From contig JAEBUN010000025.1 of the NCBI GenBank assembly GCA_023014365.1, forward strand, positions 372,001-436,000: a stretch of 64,000 nucleotides of DNA. Direction: 5' to 3'. Both the position numbers and the translations under genes were made by a program. Of the stretch, positions 12,218 through 23,603 are shown in pieces; position 1 is the stretch's first letter; every line of letters starts with the position of its first letter. Under the pieces are notes generated by a model. The model saw nothing but the letters and a program-made list of their open reading frames with translations, was not told the origin of the DNA and ran no database searches. Origin of the DNA: Lepiota brunneoincarnata (Eukaryota; Basidiomycota; Agaricomycetes; Agaricales; Agaricaceae).

Positions 12218-13130
12218 AGCAGGATGGAAGGGATCTGCAAGCGAACAGCCTCGAGGCGACTCTCCTCTTATGGGAAGTATGCGTGCCTGGCTTAAGTAGC
12301 TCTCACCCTCCCCGTTTAATTCCCCATATGACGCATACATGGCCTCTGTCCGGTCTTATACCGCTTATCACCCTCAATCAACCCACCCTCAGCAACAGTC
12401 GCCGCGCTCACCGTCGAGGAGGCGGAATTAGGGGTATTTGGATGAACCGGGCACAAGCCTGCACATACGCCAGCATTGGTTGGAAGAACCCTCCGCCGTG
12501 TGCACGTCGTCACAGAAACCAGAAAGCACTCTCCCACACGCCGCTCTCAACGACTCCGACGGTCAATGCACTCCTGAGCCGGTCCAAATTTGAGAGTGAA
12601 ATTGATAATTAGGTTCTCCAACTTGTTGTGAGGAGCGGGTATACGGGGCTCGTAAGTATTTTTGCGCGCTGAGTCATGACGTCAAAAAGTCGTCCTTGGT
12701 CCTTCTCCACCCACTAGCGACCGGTTGACCCCTAGCGATCAAGCCAAAGTCGATCACGAATGTTTGCAGTCACTGGCCAACATCATTCCGTGTTCACGTT
12801 TGCCGAAAAGTGACCTGGCGTCGTGGAAACAGAGGCGCTATCAGGCCTGGCAATTATTCCTATCCGCTTCTTCATCCTGCGTGCTGATGCACTGCGGGGT
12901 CTAAACGAATGAATCATCTCACGGATACACCGCACCCCCGCATTTGACACCGATTTGCTCACAGGCAACTCGCACCATGTGATTAATGACGACCTGACAT
13001 GGGTTTTTGTGCAACCACACCCTCTTTCTATACATCTTTGGGCGCAAGTTTCCGGATCTTCCAGTTAAGACGGACAAATGCTTGGTGTCCCGAGTAGGGC
13101 GATAATCCCGTGTCCTAACCTAATTATTGC
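12218..13130. other. Upstream region of the 12.2-kb gene
   Basis: I see no supportable coding region here. It is the probable promoter of the minus-strand gene starting at 12217. A paired bZIP-type site lies at 12670-12684. Confidence 0.4.
12670..12684. promoter_or_regulatory. Adjacent AP-1 (TGAGTCA) and CRE (TGACGTCA) motifs
   Basis: TGAGTCA at 12670-12676 runs directly into the palindrome TGACGTCA at 12677-12684. These are consensus sites for fungal bZIP factors (Gcn4/AP-1 and ATF/CREB types). They lie about 450 bases before the gene starting at 12217. Occupancy is inference only. Confidence 0.35.
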
Positions 13131-16100
13131 TTAGCATCGTGTTGAACTGCATCAGGAGTGCATATCTCTCGCAGGGAGCTTAGTGACTGAGTACGGAGAG
13201 CGCTTATTGCAGTTGCGGATGCCGGCCGGTTTGGGCCATGGTCAGTACTCAACTATCGGTATTGCAAACCCATCTTCAGCCTCAGAAAGCATCCGTCACG
13301 AGTGTATATATCGCTTGCAAGAAAGTCCAATGGACCCAGTGCGGAAGCGATTATTGAAAGTTGTGGATGCTAGCTAATCTTGGCCCAGGCGTGGTTCGGT
13401 GGTTAGCGGTGTGTAAATGTGACCATGTTGGGTACGGTGGGAAAACCCTTTCTTCGACGACTTCACTCTCTCGCCGGATATGTGCATTGGTTTCTCGACC
13501 GTTGCTTCTTGGAACCTGTTTCTGAGTGGCGAAGGGAACTCCACCCTCAATGGACGCCTCAAGTATCAACATCTGGAGAAAGTGGCATCGACCGCCGAAC
13601 GCGCATTGAAAGCTCAGTACAGCGGCAGATAGAAAGCCGGCAACATCTACCTGGAGGGTCTTATTAAGATTGCATTCAGCTAAACCACTGAGAAACTATA
13701 CGGTAAGCATTGCTTGCAGACGACGAATCAACTCACCCACACGTCGGGTGATTAGAGGGAGGTATGGATATCTTTGAGTATTAATCTGCCTTCGAAAAGG
13801 CATCCTCTACTCATCCCCCACTGGTGTACGACTGAAAAACCCTGGCTCACCACTCACTCCCAACATCCCCAGCCTACGCACGAAACCTTCAACTCCATGG
13901 CTGACCCGCACCTACGTGGCTCTCGATTAACAATCATCCATATAGGGAATGTGTGGACAGCGGATCATGACCACGGATGACCACACCTTCTATCCTTGAC
14001 TCCCTTTCTACACTTCAGAGTCATACTTCTTATCCTTCCCTTTACACCTCACCTACCCCGTAGTACCTACACTACGTACTCAGTAAATACAGCAGTTAAT
14101 CCACGCGAGTCACACTTACACTTTCCCTTCCCTCTCTATTTCTCTCAATTGCTTTCTCTCTATCTCGTTTTACCCCGCCTCAACACTACTGTGCTTGGAA
14201 CACATTCGTCTGGCATCATCTCATCCCCCTCATTTCACCATGCCCACCATCATAGGATAAACCAAATATACGCAAGAGCTCGTATACCACAGCTGTTTCC
14301 GAAGAACCTCCATCCATGTAGCCATTACAAAAATCAGAAAACGGACTTCTACATGTTGCTCTCGACGACACAATAGTTGATGCAATTCCCGGGCTGGTGT
14401 CCAGGTGTGCAGCCTGAGTGAAACCAGTGTCGTGGCAACAGGGAATTAACCTAAGAGCTGTGGGAGTAGCTTCCTGGCTACGCGTGGAAACGGTATGGAG
14501 ATGACGAATGTCGGACCCGGATGACAAACGACGGAACGGCAACCCTGGATCGCTCATATCTCCGGTCTTCAGATAAGTCCCCTCCCGTTATAAGTAAATA
14601 AAATTTCTTCATTACTAAAGTTTTCCTACACCTTTCGTATAGCTATTCTTTCGCTCTCTTTCTAACTACCTTTTTCTTCCTAACGTACTTGTAAGTTTTT
14701 CTCCAGGTTCCTGTTTCACGAAAAACCGTCCTCGCTACATTTCTGTTTCACTTACACGGCCTCTCGTAGCTATATAATGAAGAGGGTCAGACTCTCCTAC
14801 AAGGCAATCGCGTCGGTACGGAAACGGCTACGCGAAGCAAGCCGAAACAAGCCGAGACCGAAGCGAGAACAAACGAAACACAATGAAACAAGGCGCGAGC
14901 GTGATCGGCGAAACGATCACTGGGCTTCAAAAACCTCGGGAAAGCGTTATAAGGGTTGGAGAAATAGAGGACGAGATAAGGAGGTGATTTCCGGGTCTAT
15001 AGTTGACTGGAGAACTCGTCTCCGAGGTTCCTACTTTATATACACGAAAACTATGAGTAATTAAGTTTTTCCTACACCGAAATGGCAAGGAAAATGTCGG
15101 CTACTGAAGCTAGGTCATATCTGGGATATAAGAGACGTGAAACAGGAGAATCGCGAAGTTTTTCTCGACTACGCTAGCCAAAGATTAGGGAACAGGAAAC
15201 GATAGGATAAAAGCAGTGATATGCGAAGCACAGAGAAAACTAAAAGAGGGAGGAAATTTACTCTACGATCGAGCTCGTAAAATGGAATGGAGAAATGAAT
15301 AGGAAAATTTGTCTGCCCTTGAACACATGCAGCTATCGACGGGACGGATACGCCGACGAATGATAGCTGTCCCCTTTTGCGCGAGCGCTCCGAAAGTCAT
15401 GATCCAGGGTTCGGGTTCCGAGTTCGACTCCGTTCCGAGTTCGGCTTCCGAAACTACTAGAGGTGGCATGGGGCAGCCGTTGCGCATGCAGCCGCATGCC
15501 AACCTCTACAATAATTTCGCTCCTTTTCGCGTGCATTTGCTGTCTTCTCTGATAGCCGACGAATAACGTAGTATTACTTTCTTTGCTGTATTTAAGGTAG
15601 AAGTTGGAGGATTCATTCTCCAGTGAAAAATATACCCTCTCTCTCTCTAAAACTTGTCGCAATCTCTCTCTCTTTCCTTAGCTCTGCTCAACGGCACTCG
15701 CCTCCCCTCACGAACTCAGCAACCTTCCTACAGAGCAGGAGTGGTACAAACACCCCCTTGTGGTTCTTCAAATGCACCAGATGTTTCGAAGAGCGGATAT
15801 ACGGGGCTTGACATTTCCATCACGTAGTTCCTTTGCGCAGCAAACAGCCAATCACAAATTATGCCAGGTCCCAAAAGCCTCAAAAGGGGGTACAGGGGTT
15901 CTACTACGGATCTCGACTCAGCATTCTCGTTGGGATTGCTTTTCTCGAAAACTCCACCCAGGTGATACAGATACTATCCACAAGAACTACAGCTCCCAAC
16001 CTTTCAGGGTTTGTCTGCTGATAATCACCCTGCCAGGTGGCTCACTATCTCCTAACGGTCGAAAAAAACTACAAACGGATTTCTTCAAGATTCAAGACTA

Positions 16101-16220
16101 CATAGCGGGACAAGACAGATAGGCCAGTCAACATGAAAATGATAGTACAGAGCCGGCAATTACAGAAGCCATCGCAGGGTTCAAATTCAGATGGTAATGC
16201 TCCATGTTCCAACAAACGGA
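13131..16220. other. Gene-poor region with degenerate repeats
   Basis: No intact gene can be supported. Two related degenerate segments (near 13130-13210 and 13290-13378) share a GAGTGYRTATMT-like core followed by a G/A-rich tail, and a third copy lies near 16845-16930. At 13446-13631 (+) one frame reads as well-composed protein with no stop but has no flanking exons. From about 14800 to 14950 the plus strand is strongly purine-rich with repeated CGAAAC/GCGAAGC motifs. A similar 14-base motif (AGTTTTYCCTACACC-like) occurs at about 14617 and 15063. Confidence 0.35.
13446..13631 (+). pseudogene. Possible coding fragment of unknown family
   Basis: A stop-free frame beginning around TTC-TTC-GAC-GAC-TTC reads as globular protein and ends at a TAG near 13631. 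It lacks an ATG and upstream exons. I do not recognise the family. It may be a remnant exon or chance. Confidence 0.2.
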
Positions 16221-16517
16221 TTACCAGCGCATACAAGCCTGTTCATATTGGTTAGCTCGGTTATATCCCACTTCAGACGTAAATCATCTTACCCCTGGTG
16301 TCCCCCTGCAATTCAACCCTGGGCAACACGGCGTACCTAAGCACATCTCGTTCTCCCCCGCACAGTAATCAGCCGTCCCGACAAGATGGGGATGGCCCAG
16401 GGATGAAGCAGGTATTTCATTGATTTCGATCACAATAGTATCCTTGCGATCCAACTGGTTGGGAACAGCGATAGCTGCAGTGAAGAGCGCGGTCAACAAG
16501 ACGAAGGCTTTGTACAT
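16221..16517 (-). CDS. Small secreted cysteine-rich protein, knottin-like (copy A)
   Basis: Exon 1 is 16293-16517 and exon 2 is 16221-16238, minus strand. The 54-base intron (16239-16292) has a GTAAGA donor and a CTAAC branch sequence. The product is 80 residues. A hydrophobic signal peptide ends at an A-I-A type site near residue 17, followed by a short LDRKD propeptide-like stretch. The mature C-terminal part has six cysteines spaced C-x6-C-x4-CC-x4-C-x6-C, the arrangement of inhibitor cystine knots. The sixth cysteine comes only from the short second exon. Unspliced, the frame stops before it. A TATAAAG box lies at 16568-16574. Copy B at 18837-19163 has the same gene structure and a similar core promoter. 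Role unknown; small secreted proteins of this kind can be effectors, defence peptides or inhibitors. Confidence 0.75.
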
Positions 16518-16567
16518 GAGTGCTGAGTATCCGTGGCGTGGTGAGTTTCTTGCGGAACCCACACCAC

Positions 16568-16574
16568 CTTTATA
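16568..16574 (-). promoter_or_regulatory. TATA box of knottin-like copy A
   Basis: TATAAAG on the minus strand, 51 bases before the start codon at 16517. The downstream leader (a GG-TGGTG stretch, then GCAAGAAA) resembles that of copy B. Confidence 0.55.
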
Positions 16575-16589
16575 CCTCACGGGAAGCCA

Positions 16590-17205
16590 AATGTCGGACC
16601 TTCCAGCCTCAAGGTTCGCTCATGTGATAAGTGACTCGAGTGGGGCCTTCTCCAGAATCAATATATCTTCCTTCGATGCTTGGTGTCATCTACAGTTCCG
16701 AGTAGATGCCCAGGCTTCGGTCTGTTTCACAGGAAGGATGGCTGAAATGGAATATTTTCTAAGCCGATATCACTGCCTTCGGTACTTGTCAACCCCCGCT
16801 GGCCGCTAACGTACCCACAATCTTGTTGTTCACTATTGTGTTGACTGCGTCATGAGTGCGTATCTTTGGCAAGAAACTTGGGGTCTTAGCACAGAACGGA
16901 CTTCTGAGACTGTTAGCTGCTAGCGTGACCCACACCCTGCTTGGTGAGATCATAATTTTATTGTTTCACTATTACATGGCAGTCGGATGTGGCGGGCTAG
17001 ATTCACACACCTGCACATCCAGAGGCGCGAAACCATACTGGATGCGTAGACTCGGCCACCCTCCCACCGGGAGATTAATCTTCTCGCTACTATCTGGTAT
17101 GCATCTAATCGGAACTGAAGCTGACACCAAGCACTGAAGGTGGGTATCTCGGTTCAGAAAATACTCCACTCAAGTCATGGGCTTCATCTTTCGTTTGAGC
17201 TGACT
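16590..17205. other. Intergenic region, one degenerate repeat copy
   Basis: No gene is supported. The stretch near 16845-16930 is the third copy of the degenerate repeat seen near 13.1 and 13.3 kb. Confidence 0.3.
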
Positions 17206-17209
17206 CCAC

Positions 17210-17525
17210 ATTGTTAGTCGAAGAGGTGGTGGAAGAGACTTTGGGGCGGCGTAGAAGGATACTGGCTGTGGGGCGCGGAAGACGAGAGGGGGGCGTCTGA
17301 ATGGATCACTCGCAGGGAGCAGCTTGTCCTCCGAGTGATAGGAGGTAGAGGCTTTTGTGCAGGCAGCGGGTGGAGGGATTCTTGTACCAGTTGAAGAAGC
17401 TGGCAGTGACGCGTTCGTAGGTGAAGATACCTGGAGGCTGGATGCCGGGTGGCCGGTGAAGAAGGTAGGCGGTGATGGGAAGCGCCGAGTGGCGCACTGA
17501 GGCTGTTCCTTCAGATAACAACGAG
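17210..17525 (-). pseudogene. Decayed copy of exon 1 of the gene at 7740-12217
   Basis: Read on the minus strand, the segment around 17250-17345 matches the N-terminal exon near 11880-11985. Both encode a SDPFRR...RAPQP block, and the DNA keeps the order 'GCGCGGA', 'CTGAAYGGATCACT' and 'GGTAGAG'. Similarity continues more weakly towards 17510, matching the part near 12095-12130. The frame is broken and the downstream exons are absent. This is best read as a local duplication about 5 kb from the parent, same strand, followed by decay. Confidence 0.6.
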
Positions 17526-18780
17526 GGGCTACACTAAAGTCGGTTATCCGCCTAGACCTGGGATTGGTCCGAGGGCTACAGGGGTCACAAAACCCATACT
17601 AACCTCAGCTCAATTCCAGCAGGTGTCAAATGTCATCGGTGCAGAGTCTCTGATATTCACTGACGTTGTGAAGGAGTCTTGGGCTTAGGGAAGGTGAGTC
17701 AACGTTGGGCGAATTCTTACTGCTTTAGTAATTTAGTAATTGGAACAATACCCCCCACGTCATTTAGCATCTTTTGGGCCACGAGTGCGTACGGGAAATC
17801 CGGAGGGACGAGAGTGCACAGATCCTGAAACGTACATGACATTGAAAGATGATCGATGACCTCCTATGCGATGATTTCTTTGCTCAGTCAGGTCCGCCTG
17901 TGTTGCTAGGACCGTGGATACCATGCTTACTTACGCCATTCGGTTTGCCGTTTGACCCTGAGGCCGCAGATATACTTGAGTCGTACAAAAAAAGCGAGTC
18001 ATGAGCAACTGGAAGGGAACGTTTACCACCGAGAGTGTGAGGGGGGAGTATGAATTCCCCAGCGGTTGTGTCGCTCCATCTCAGGGACACTCATCCTTGT
18101 AATCCGCCACCAACATTCACATGACCCCAACGGGAGGGCCATCATTTCCAGAAGATACAGAGACCGCCACAGGCCGACAGGCATTCTCTGGGATAACAGC
18201 AGAGAGCTCCCCAGGTCTCCAATAGTTTGACTTTCCCAATACCCAAGTCCTATCCCTAACCAACACACCCCACGTCGGAACATCAATGGCACCATCTCAC
18301 TAGCTCCGGACTTTGGGATATTGGGTGTAAGTCGGGTGAAAACCCTGTTTCTCCACTAAACCTAAGTTTAAGGGCGGTCGAGATGTCAATTCTTAGAGGG
18401 AGTTGCCGCACCGGCATCATGTTATCGACTAGTACTTCCATGCACCTACAATACATACATAAAATATCACGTCCAAATTGGCGCACATTCACAGCCCCCG
18501 AAGTCGATTCCGCACTACACCATCAAGTTTCCTGCCAAAGACATCGCACCCGTGATGCGGTCGACATAACACTGAACAATGGTATTACTTTTCAGGTGGA
18601 GTGCGGCAGACATAACGGCGCATCCAACGGACACGGAATCGTACTGAAAAGTAAACTCGTTATTATCTAGCATGTACTTGCCTGACACCGACGATGACGC
18701 CAAGCACGGTACATCGGCTCAGAAGGGGTTTCGTGCCAATCATCTTTCGTCATGGGGTTGCGGAGATGTCGTTGCATCAG
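17526..18780. other. Intergenic region, no clear gene
   Basis: Only short frames are present. One on the minus strand (18515-18703) reads smoothly for about 60 codons, but its only ATG is internal and I see no convincing splice partner, so no gene is called. Confidence 0.3.
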
Positions 18781-18781
18781 G

Positions 18782-18788
18782 TATAAAA
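18782..18788 (+). promoter_or_regulatory. TATA box of knottin-like copy B
   Basis: TATAAAA 49 bases before the start codon at 18837, mirroring the spacing in copy A. Confidence 0.55.
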
Positions 18789-18836
18789 GGCGGTGGGGTT
18801 GCACAAGAAAATCACAACCCATCAACACCAAGCATT

Positions 18837-19163
18837 ATGTTCAAAGCTTTCTTCTTGTTGACCGCCCTTTTCACTGCTGCTATCGCTGCTCCCAGCCAGT
18901 TAGATCGCAAGGATACTACTATTGTGATCGAGATCAATGAAACGCCAGCAGGGCCCATGGGTCACCACCGATTAGTCGGTACCATGCACACCTGCAGGCC
19001 AGAGGGTGCTGACTGTGGGGATCGTATTCCAAATACGTGCTGTGTAGGGCTGGAGTGCCGATACTCAGGAGGCCAGCAATACGTGAGAGTGTTTCGATCC
19101 CCTTATCATTCGAGACGTGCCGATGCTAATCGATGCGAGCAGAGGTGTCTCCCTTGGGACTGA
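18837..19163 (+). CDS. Small secreted cysteine-rich protein, knottin-like (copy B)
   Basis: Exons 18837-19082 and 19143-19163 flank a 60-base intron (donor GTGAGA, acceptor GCGAGCAG, branch-like GCTAATC). The product is 88 residues: a signal peptide nearly identical to copy A, the same LDRKD segment, then six cysteines spaced C-x6-C-x7-CC-x4-C-x9-C. The intron is a multiple of three without a stop, so retention would add 20 residues including one extra cysteine and stay in frame. The equivalent intron in copy A supports splicing. The two copies face each other's upstream sides in inverted orientation. The signal region is more conserved than the loops between cysteines, typical of fast-evolving secreted peptides. 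Role unknown. Confidence 0.75.
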   Translation: MFKAFFLLTALFTAAIAAPSQLDRKDTTIVIEINETPAGPMGHHRLVGTMHTCRPEGADCGDRIPNTCCVGLECRYSGGQQYVRVFRSPYHSRRADANRCEQRCLPWD

Positions 19164-20972
19164 ATGCAGGCACTGAAGTTAATTCGGAGGTTCGAAAATC
19201 ACCAGACCTAAGGCTTGTGCATTCGCCACCTCCCTCTGTTGTATCATTTTCCTTTTCTTGTCCGCCATGTCTGCCTCGACCCGTTGTGTTGTTTGAGTCC
19301 TGAAGTATATAAGATAGTACTGTTGTGTTTGTCCACTTACGAATACAACCAAGAAGCCCATGTTCAAATCTTGGGAGATATCAGCTTCCAGCGTTCCATG
19401 ATGTCCTTGAATGGCGTTAGGGTATTCACTTGCACAACGGGGATGCAAGTAACATATGGACATGAGAAGAAGCAGGGCAACTTATCCGGCTGAACGAAAA
19501 TCGTCCACAAGCAGTGCTTTCAGCTCGGGCCTCGACGTTTGGAGATAGTGAGATAGCTCCACGGTGCCCTAGAATCGGAAGCGGCGCACCGATTGGTCCG
19601 GTGGTAGGAAAGGGAGAGGACTCGAATATTAGGAAAGTCAAAATGCCTCACGACACTCATAGGGCCGATCTCCAAGAAGAATATGGGTGGACTGCTCATG
19701 TTATCCATCATGAAAAGCGCGAGTGATGCTTTTTTCGATCTTCAACAAGGGAGGCTGGAGCTGGGTGTCGGGCGGGATTAATGTAGACTGTGGACTAGAG
19801 CCGGGGGTAAGATATCATAACCTCGTTCCACCCGCCACACACCGTAAACTGCCTCGGTAGTTTCCCACGCCACAGTGGCACATGTAAAGGGGGGGTGATC
19901 TGGGGTGGGGATGGAAGATTTCTGTCGGGATCTCATCCGGGGCGGTGTTTGTACATGCTTGTGTCGGCCTGTGGGACGAATTAAAGGGGATTCGGGGTAG
20001 GGTAGAGGAAACATACATGGTTGTGGGCTGGAGGGATTAGCGGGTTTTCAGGGGTGCACGAGCCGATTATGTGAACGTGGCAGAGCCTATTTCTTGTGGA
20101 GGTTTCTTTATGGTAGATGGAAGGAATGATGATGTCGATTGATAGCTGCAATAAGAGGTAATTCTTAGTGTGTGTGTCTTCAGGGGTAAACCGCTGAGGA
20201 TGTGTCGTGATATAATGGCCAGCATAGCTCACATCGCTTAGTTTTCTATTTCCACATTCTACAGCTTCCCATTCTTACAATCCGCTGGTCTGACATGAAC
20301 TACACTCCCATTACACATACTAAATTGATCGAGTGTAACGAAGGCTGCAACGTCCCATTCACCCCCAATCACCAACGCAGTACTGAGTTTCTGCCAATTT
20401 CGACGCAGCATGAAACTCGCCGGTCGCACAAGTTAACGCCCAACCTCGGTCACAGCATATATGATTGCCGCTGAATTCGGTTGGCTTGACTCTGCTATGC
20501 AAGAAACAGTCCGCGCTCTGGAGGCCGCCATGCAACTCTAATAAGTACCAGCAGTTCATCCCAGAAAATTCCAACACAACCCGGACCACGTGAAACCCCA
20601 AGCACACTGAAGGTCGAGCACTGAAGGACATTTACATTTTATTCCATTACAGTATATACATACACAGAGCGTGAACACGTAGGTGGTACACTACGAGTGG
20701 CAATAGTGCACAATGATAAAGGAGAGGAATAAAAGGGAGGAGAAGAAAATATGCAAGGGTCAGCAGGTATACACGCTTACGCCCAGTATCTTGCTGCCCG
20801 CGTCTATACGTCCAACAGAGTCAGAGTACAAAAGTTAATATACACGTCCTAAAATTCTCAGTAGTGCTGAGCAGGTACCATTTGAGGAATTTGTTGAATC
20901 TTGGGATACACACCACCACGCTCACCGAATTACTACATTCACGAATCACCCACTGGCTTGGAAGCCCGGAGT
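19164..20972. other. Intergenic region with a short shared fragment
   Basis: No gene is supported. About 50 bases near 19660-19700, including CCAAGAAGAATATGGGT, are nearly the same as 24345-24395 in the decayed PBP-like locus, so a fragment of that locus or a shared repeat is present. The right part is the 3' flank of the terpene synthase gene. Confidence 0.35.
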
Positions 20973-22243
20973 TTATTCGCAGTCCGCGTTCGGAGCAACT
21001 TCCTCAAACACCTCCTCGGATTCCAACGTCAGGATCAAACTGCGTCTGATCTCGCTGGCCTTGTGGCCGAGGTAACGAGGAGTCTCAAAAGCCCAGCTGA
21101 GCGAGGAGGGTAAGTGCTTGTTGTAACCCTGGTAAATGGAAGGTTACAACGTACATGACATGTCCGATGATCCAGCTGCCTAGCGCTTCAATATACCGCA
21201 AACCATCCCCTTCGCCGACGGTCGCTCGGTACTCATCCCTCGCCGATATATAATCATCTACACATCCACGACAGCGGGCACCTACATAGTCAAATGCCTC
21301 TTGAAGACTTATGTTACGGTCGTCCATGGCAACAGCAACAAAATTGGTGTTGTGCCCCTTTGCTCGCTCCACACGGTAGGACACCACATCCTGATATCGT
21401 ATGTGCCAGTGAGCGAGGATCTGACCAACGAGGGGGAGGAGGCCATGTAGGTAGACGCACATTTGCCCAGGCGACATGATGCCAGACTGCATAGTATGCC
21501 TTTAACAATACCGGGTTCTTGTATGCTTCATCAGGTAGGTCAATGCCGAGGCAACACTCAGCAAGTGCCATAATCAGCATATTGGCACTGGTGGATCTTC
21601 GAAGAGGGATATATTCATCCGCAGGAAGTACCTCAACTCCCGCCTCGCGAAGCTTGATTTCCCTGATGGTTCCCTGTGCCCAATCTTCGCAAAGCTTGAT
21701 AAACCGACGGAGGTTGTTGGGACCTGCGAGCTGCCCGAGGCGGATGCGGAAGCTGCAATCACTGTGTCAGTATTGTCGAACCAGGAGCGGACATTTAGGT
21801 ACTTACTCCCTTGTGATCCTCGTGATTATGCTGTCGTCATCCCAGGCGGGATTTCGCATTGCTTCCAGGAAGCAGAAGAAGGTGCGACTGGCATCCTCTC
21901 CACTCTGCTCATCAGTAAAGTCGTCGAAGGCGAATAAAATATTGACCTAGTTCAAGTATTTTAATCAGCAATTAATCTCAGCATACGACCAAATACAGCC
22001 TACCAAGTCACAAGCGATCCGGAATTGTTCAGGCCCAGCGTAGGGGTATGTGTGTGAGGCCAGGAGTTCATAGAGACATAGGCTAAAGTGAGCGTTTTGC
22101 TTGTCCGTTTGGTAAAGGCGAAAGCTGCTGATCCAAGCACTAGCCTTGGGGGCCACCTCTTCGTAGTGTGGGTTTAAGCTATCCTTGAGAGGGGCACAGT
22201 CTCCGATGAGGTCTGGCAGGCGAAATTGTTGGATGCGAGTCAT
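20973..22243 (-). CDS. Sesquiterpene synthase (class I terpene cyclase)
   Basis: Minus-strand exons 22004-22243, 21807-21946, 21461-21752, 21155-21390 and 20973-21096 give 343 residues, normal for basidiomycete sesquiterpene synthases, with introns of 54-70 bases. The magnesium-binding aspartate-rich motif is D88-D-F-T-D92-E. The NSE triad is N224-D-V-V-S228-Y-R-V-E232, formed across the exon 3/4 junction. Both catalytic motifs are intact, so the enzyme should ionise farnesyl diphosphate in the cytosol to a cyclic or linear sesquiterpene; the product cannot be told from sequence. The end follows the family's WxFxTPRYLG pattern and finishes shortly after. MFS transporters, an acyltransferase and a P450 lie within 18 kb. 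A monoterpene product cannot be excluded. Confidence 0.9.
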
Positions 22244-23006
22244 GCTGGATGTGAGGGCGGTTATTGTGGATTGCTTGGTCGCTGGGGGATATCGCCAGGT
22301 TAAAAGAGGTTGGGACGAGTAAAGATTTTATTCAGACCGGCTAGGACGGCGTTGGAACACGAGATGAACTGTAGGTTGACCGGAGTGCGACTCCTGGTAC
22401 AAGCCTTATATGTAACCGGAAAATACAAAGGAAACTGATTAGACCAAGTGGGGATTGGAATGTAAAAATTTCGAGAACACGCAAGCGGCGCAGGGTGGGC
22501 GCTGGATAAACACCCAATACAACCCCACATCGGTGGAGAATGAAGAGGGGGATGACGGGAGAAAAAATGAAATAAAATGATATAGGTCATTTTCGGAGCA
22601 CAGCTTTCAATAGATAAGGAAGGACATACGGCATATGGGACGGCACAAGATGTGGGAGCGACTAGCAGAAGAGGGATCTTGGAAACGCTTAATGAACCTG
22701 AGAGTTCTAGGGATGGTGGCTTGAGCTTGGTGCTTCAGAGAATTGTAATCCGGGTTTAACGAGAGATGGAGAGAGGTTGCCGGTTTTACGAGCAACCGGT
22801 CGACAGTCTCCGTTGCACGGGTGGCGCGCAGTTAACGTCTAATTGTTCTATTTAGAAGCTGAGGTCGCGTTTAACTCAGAGTGCACCGCTTTTGTCTGTG
22901 GTAGGCCTCGACCTGTGAATGTGATACGGCATAAGTAAATTGTTTTAACGGGGGGGTTGTATATCCAAGGAGTCGCATCCCCAGAGTGAGAAGAATCGAG
23001 GAATCG

Positions 23007-23044
23007 GAATTGTAATTTCGAGTATAGAGTCGAAATTACGATTC
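23007..23044. repeat. 15-base inverted repeat with 8-base loop
   Basis: The left arm at 23007-23021 and right arm at 23030-23044 are complementary except for one position. Weaker pairing continues outward on both sides. It could be the core of a small foldback element. Confidence 0.6.
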
Positions 23045-23104
23045 TGCGATTCTCGCGTTTCTGGTCCGAAACGAGGGTGTGAGAAACGATATCAGCAACG
23101 GGCC

Positions 23105-23125
23105 GAGAATCGACCCTTGATTCTC
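23105..23125. repeat. Short perfect hairpin GAGAATC...GATTCTC
   Basis: Seven-base perfect arms at 23105-23111 and 23119-23125, just downstream of the larger inverted repeat and sharing its GAATC/GATTC vocabulary. Confidence 0.5.
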
Positions 23126-23603
23126 GCAAGTGACTCCCCCTAATAGGGGGATCACATCAACCCGCCGTATGTGCTCCTACATGCATGTCGTTTCCAAGGT
23201 AAATGAATAACACAGCCCTGCCGCGGCAAAGGTTCTGAAGGGGGGCATGGAAGCTGGGTATTAGCTCACTAAAATGCAGGTGCGCCTCGTGACTTCACCT
23301 TTTCGGTCTCTTGAAGGCTTGTATTGAAGTTGTACCATGCATCTGTTCGTTGATACTAGTCTGCTCGTGTCGATCATTTTGTCCCTCGTACCAGAAGTAT
23401 ACAGGGTACGTCCTAATGCCCAATATAAGTCCATGTGCACCTGCGGCCTGGCCACAGGAGAGGTAAGCCTATCTAGTTGGCCTCAAGCTTGGCCTTCTAT
23501 TAACCTAATTCTACCTGCTACTGCGGGGGAGAGATATGGCAAGACACAAGAAACAAACGTAAGGCTGAGAAGAGGTCGCCATAGGAGCAACCAAAAAAGG
23601 TGA

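Larger units (their letters stand above)
22244..23603. other. Terpene synthase upstream region and hairpin-rich stretch
   Basis: The first part is the probable promoter of the terpene synthase. From about 22960 to 23130 the DNA is rich in inverted repeats. No gene is supported. Confidence 0.4.

Noticed and set aside
13388..13420. tRNA-like A box (GGTGGTTAGCGG)
   Set aside because: No B box at the right distance and no acceptor-stem pairing.
15405..15435. Pol III B-box-like GTTCGACTCC
   Set aside because: No matching A box upstream and no cloverleaf can be drawn.
18515..18703. 62-codon minus-strand frame just upstream of knottin-like copy B
   Set aside because: Reads smoothly, but its only ATG is internal and it lacks a splice partner; too little to call.
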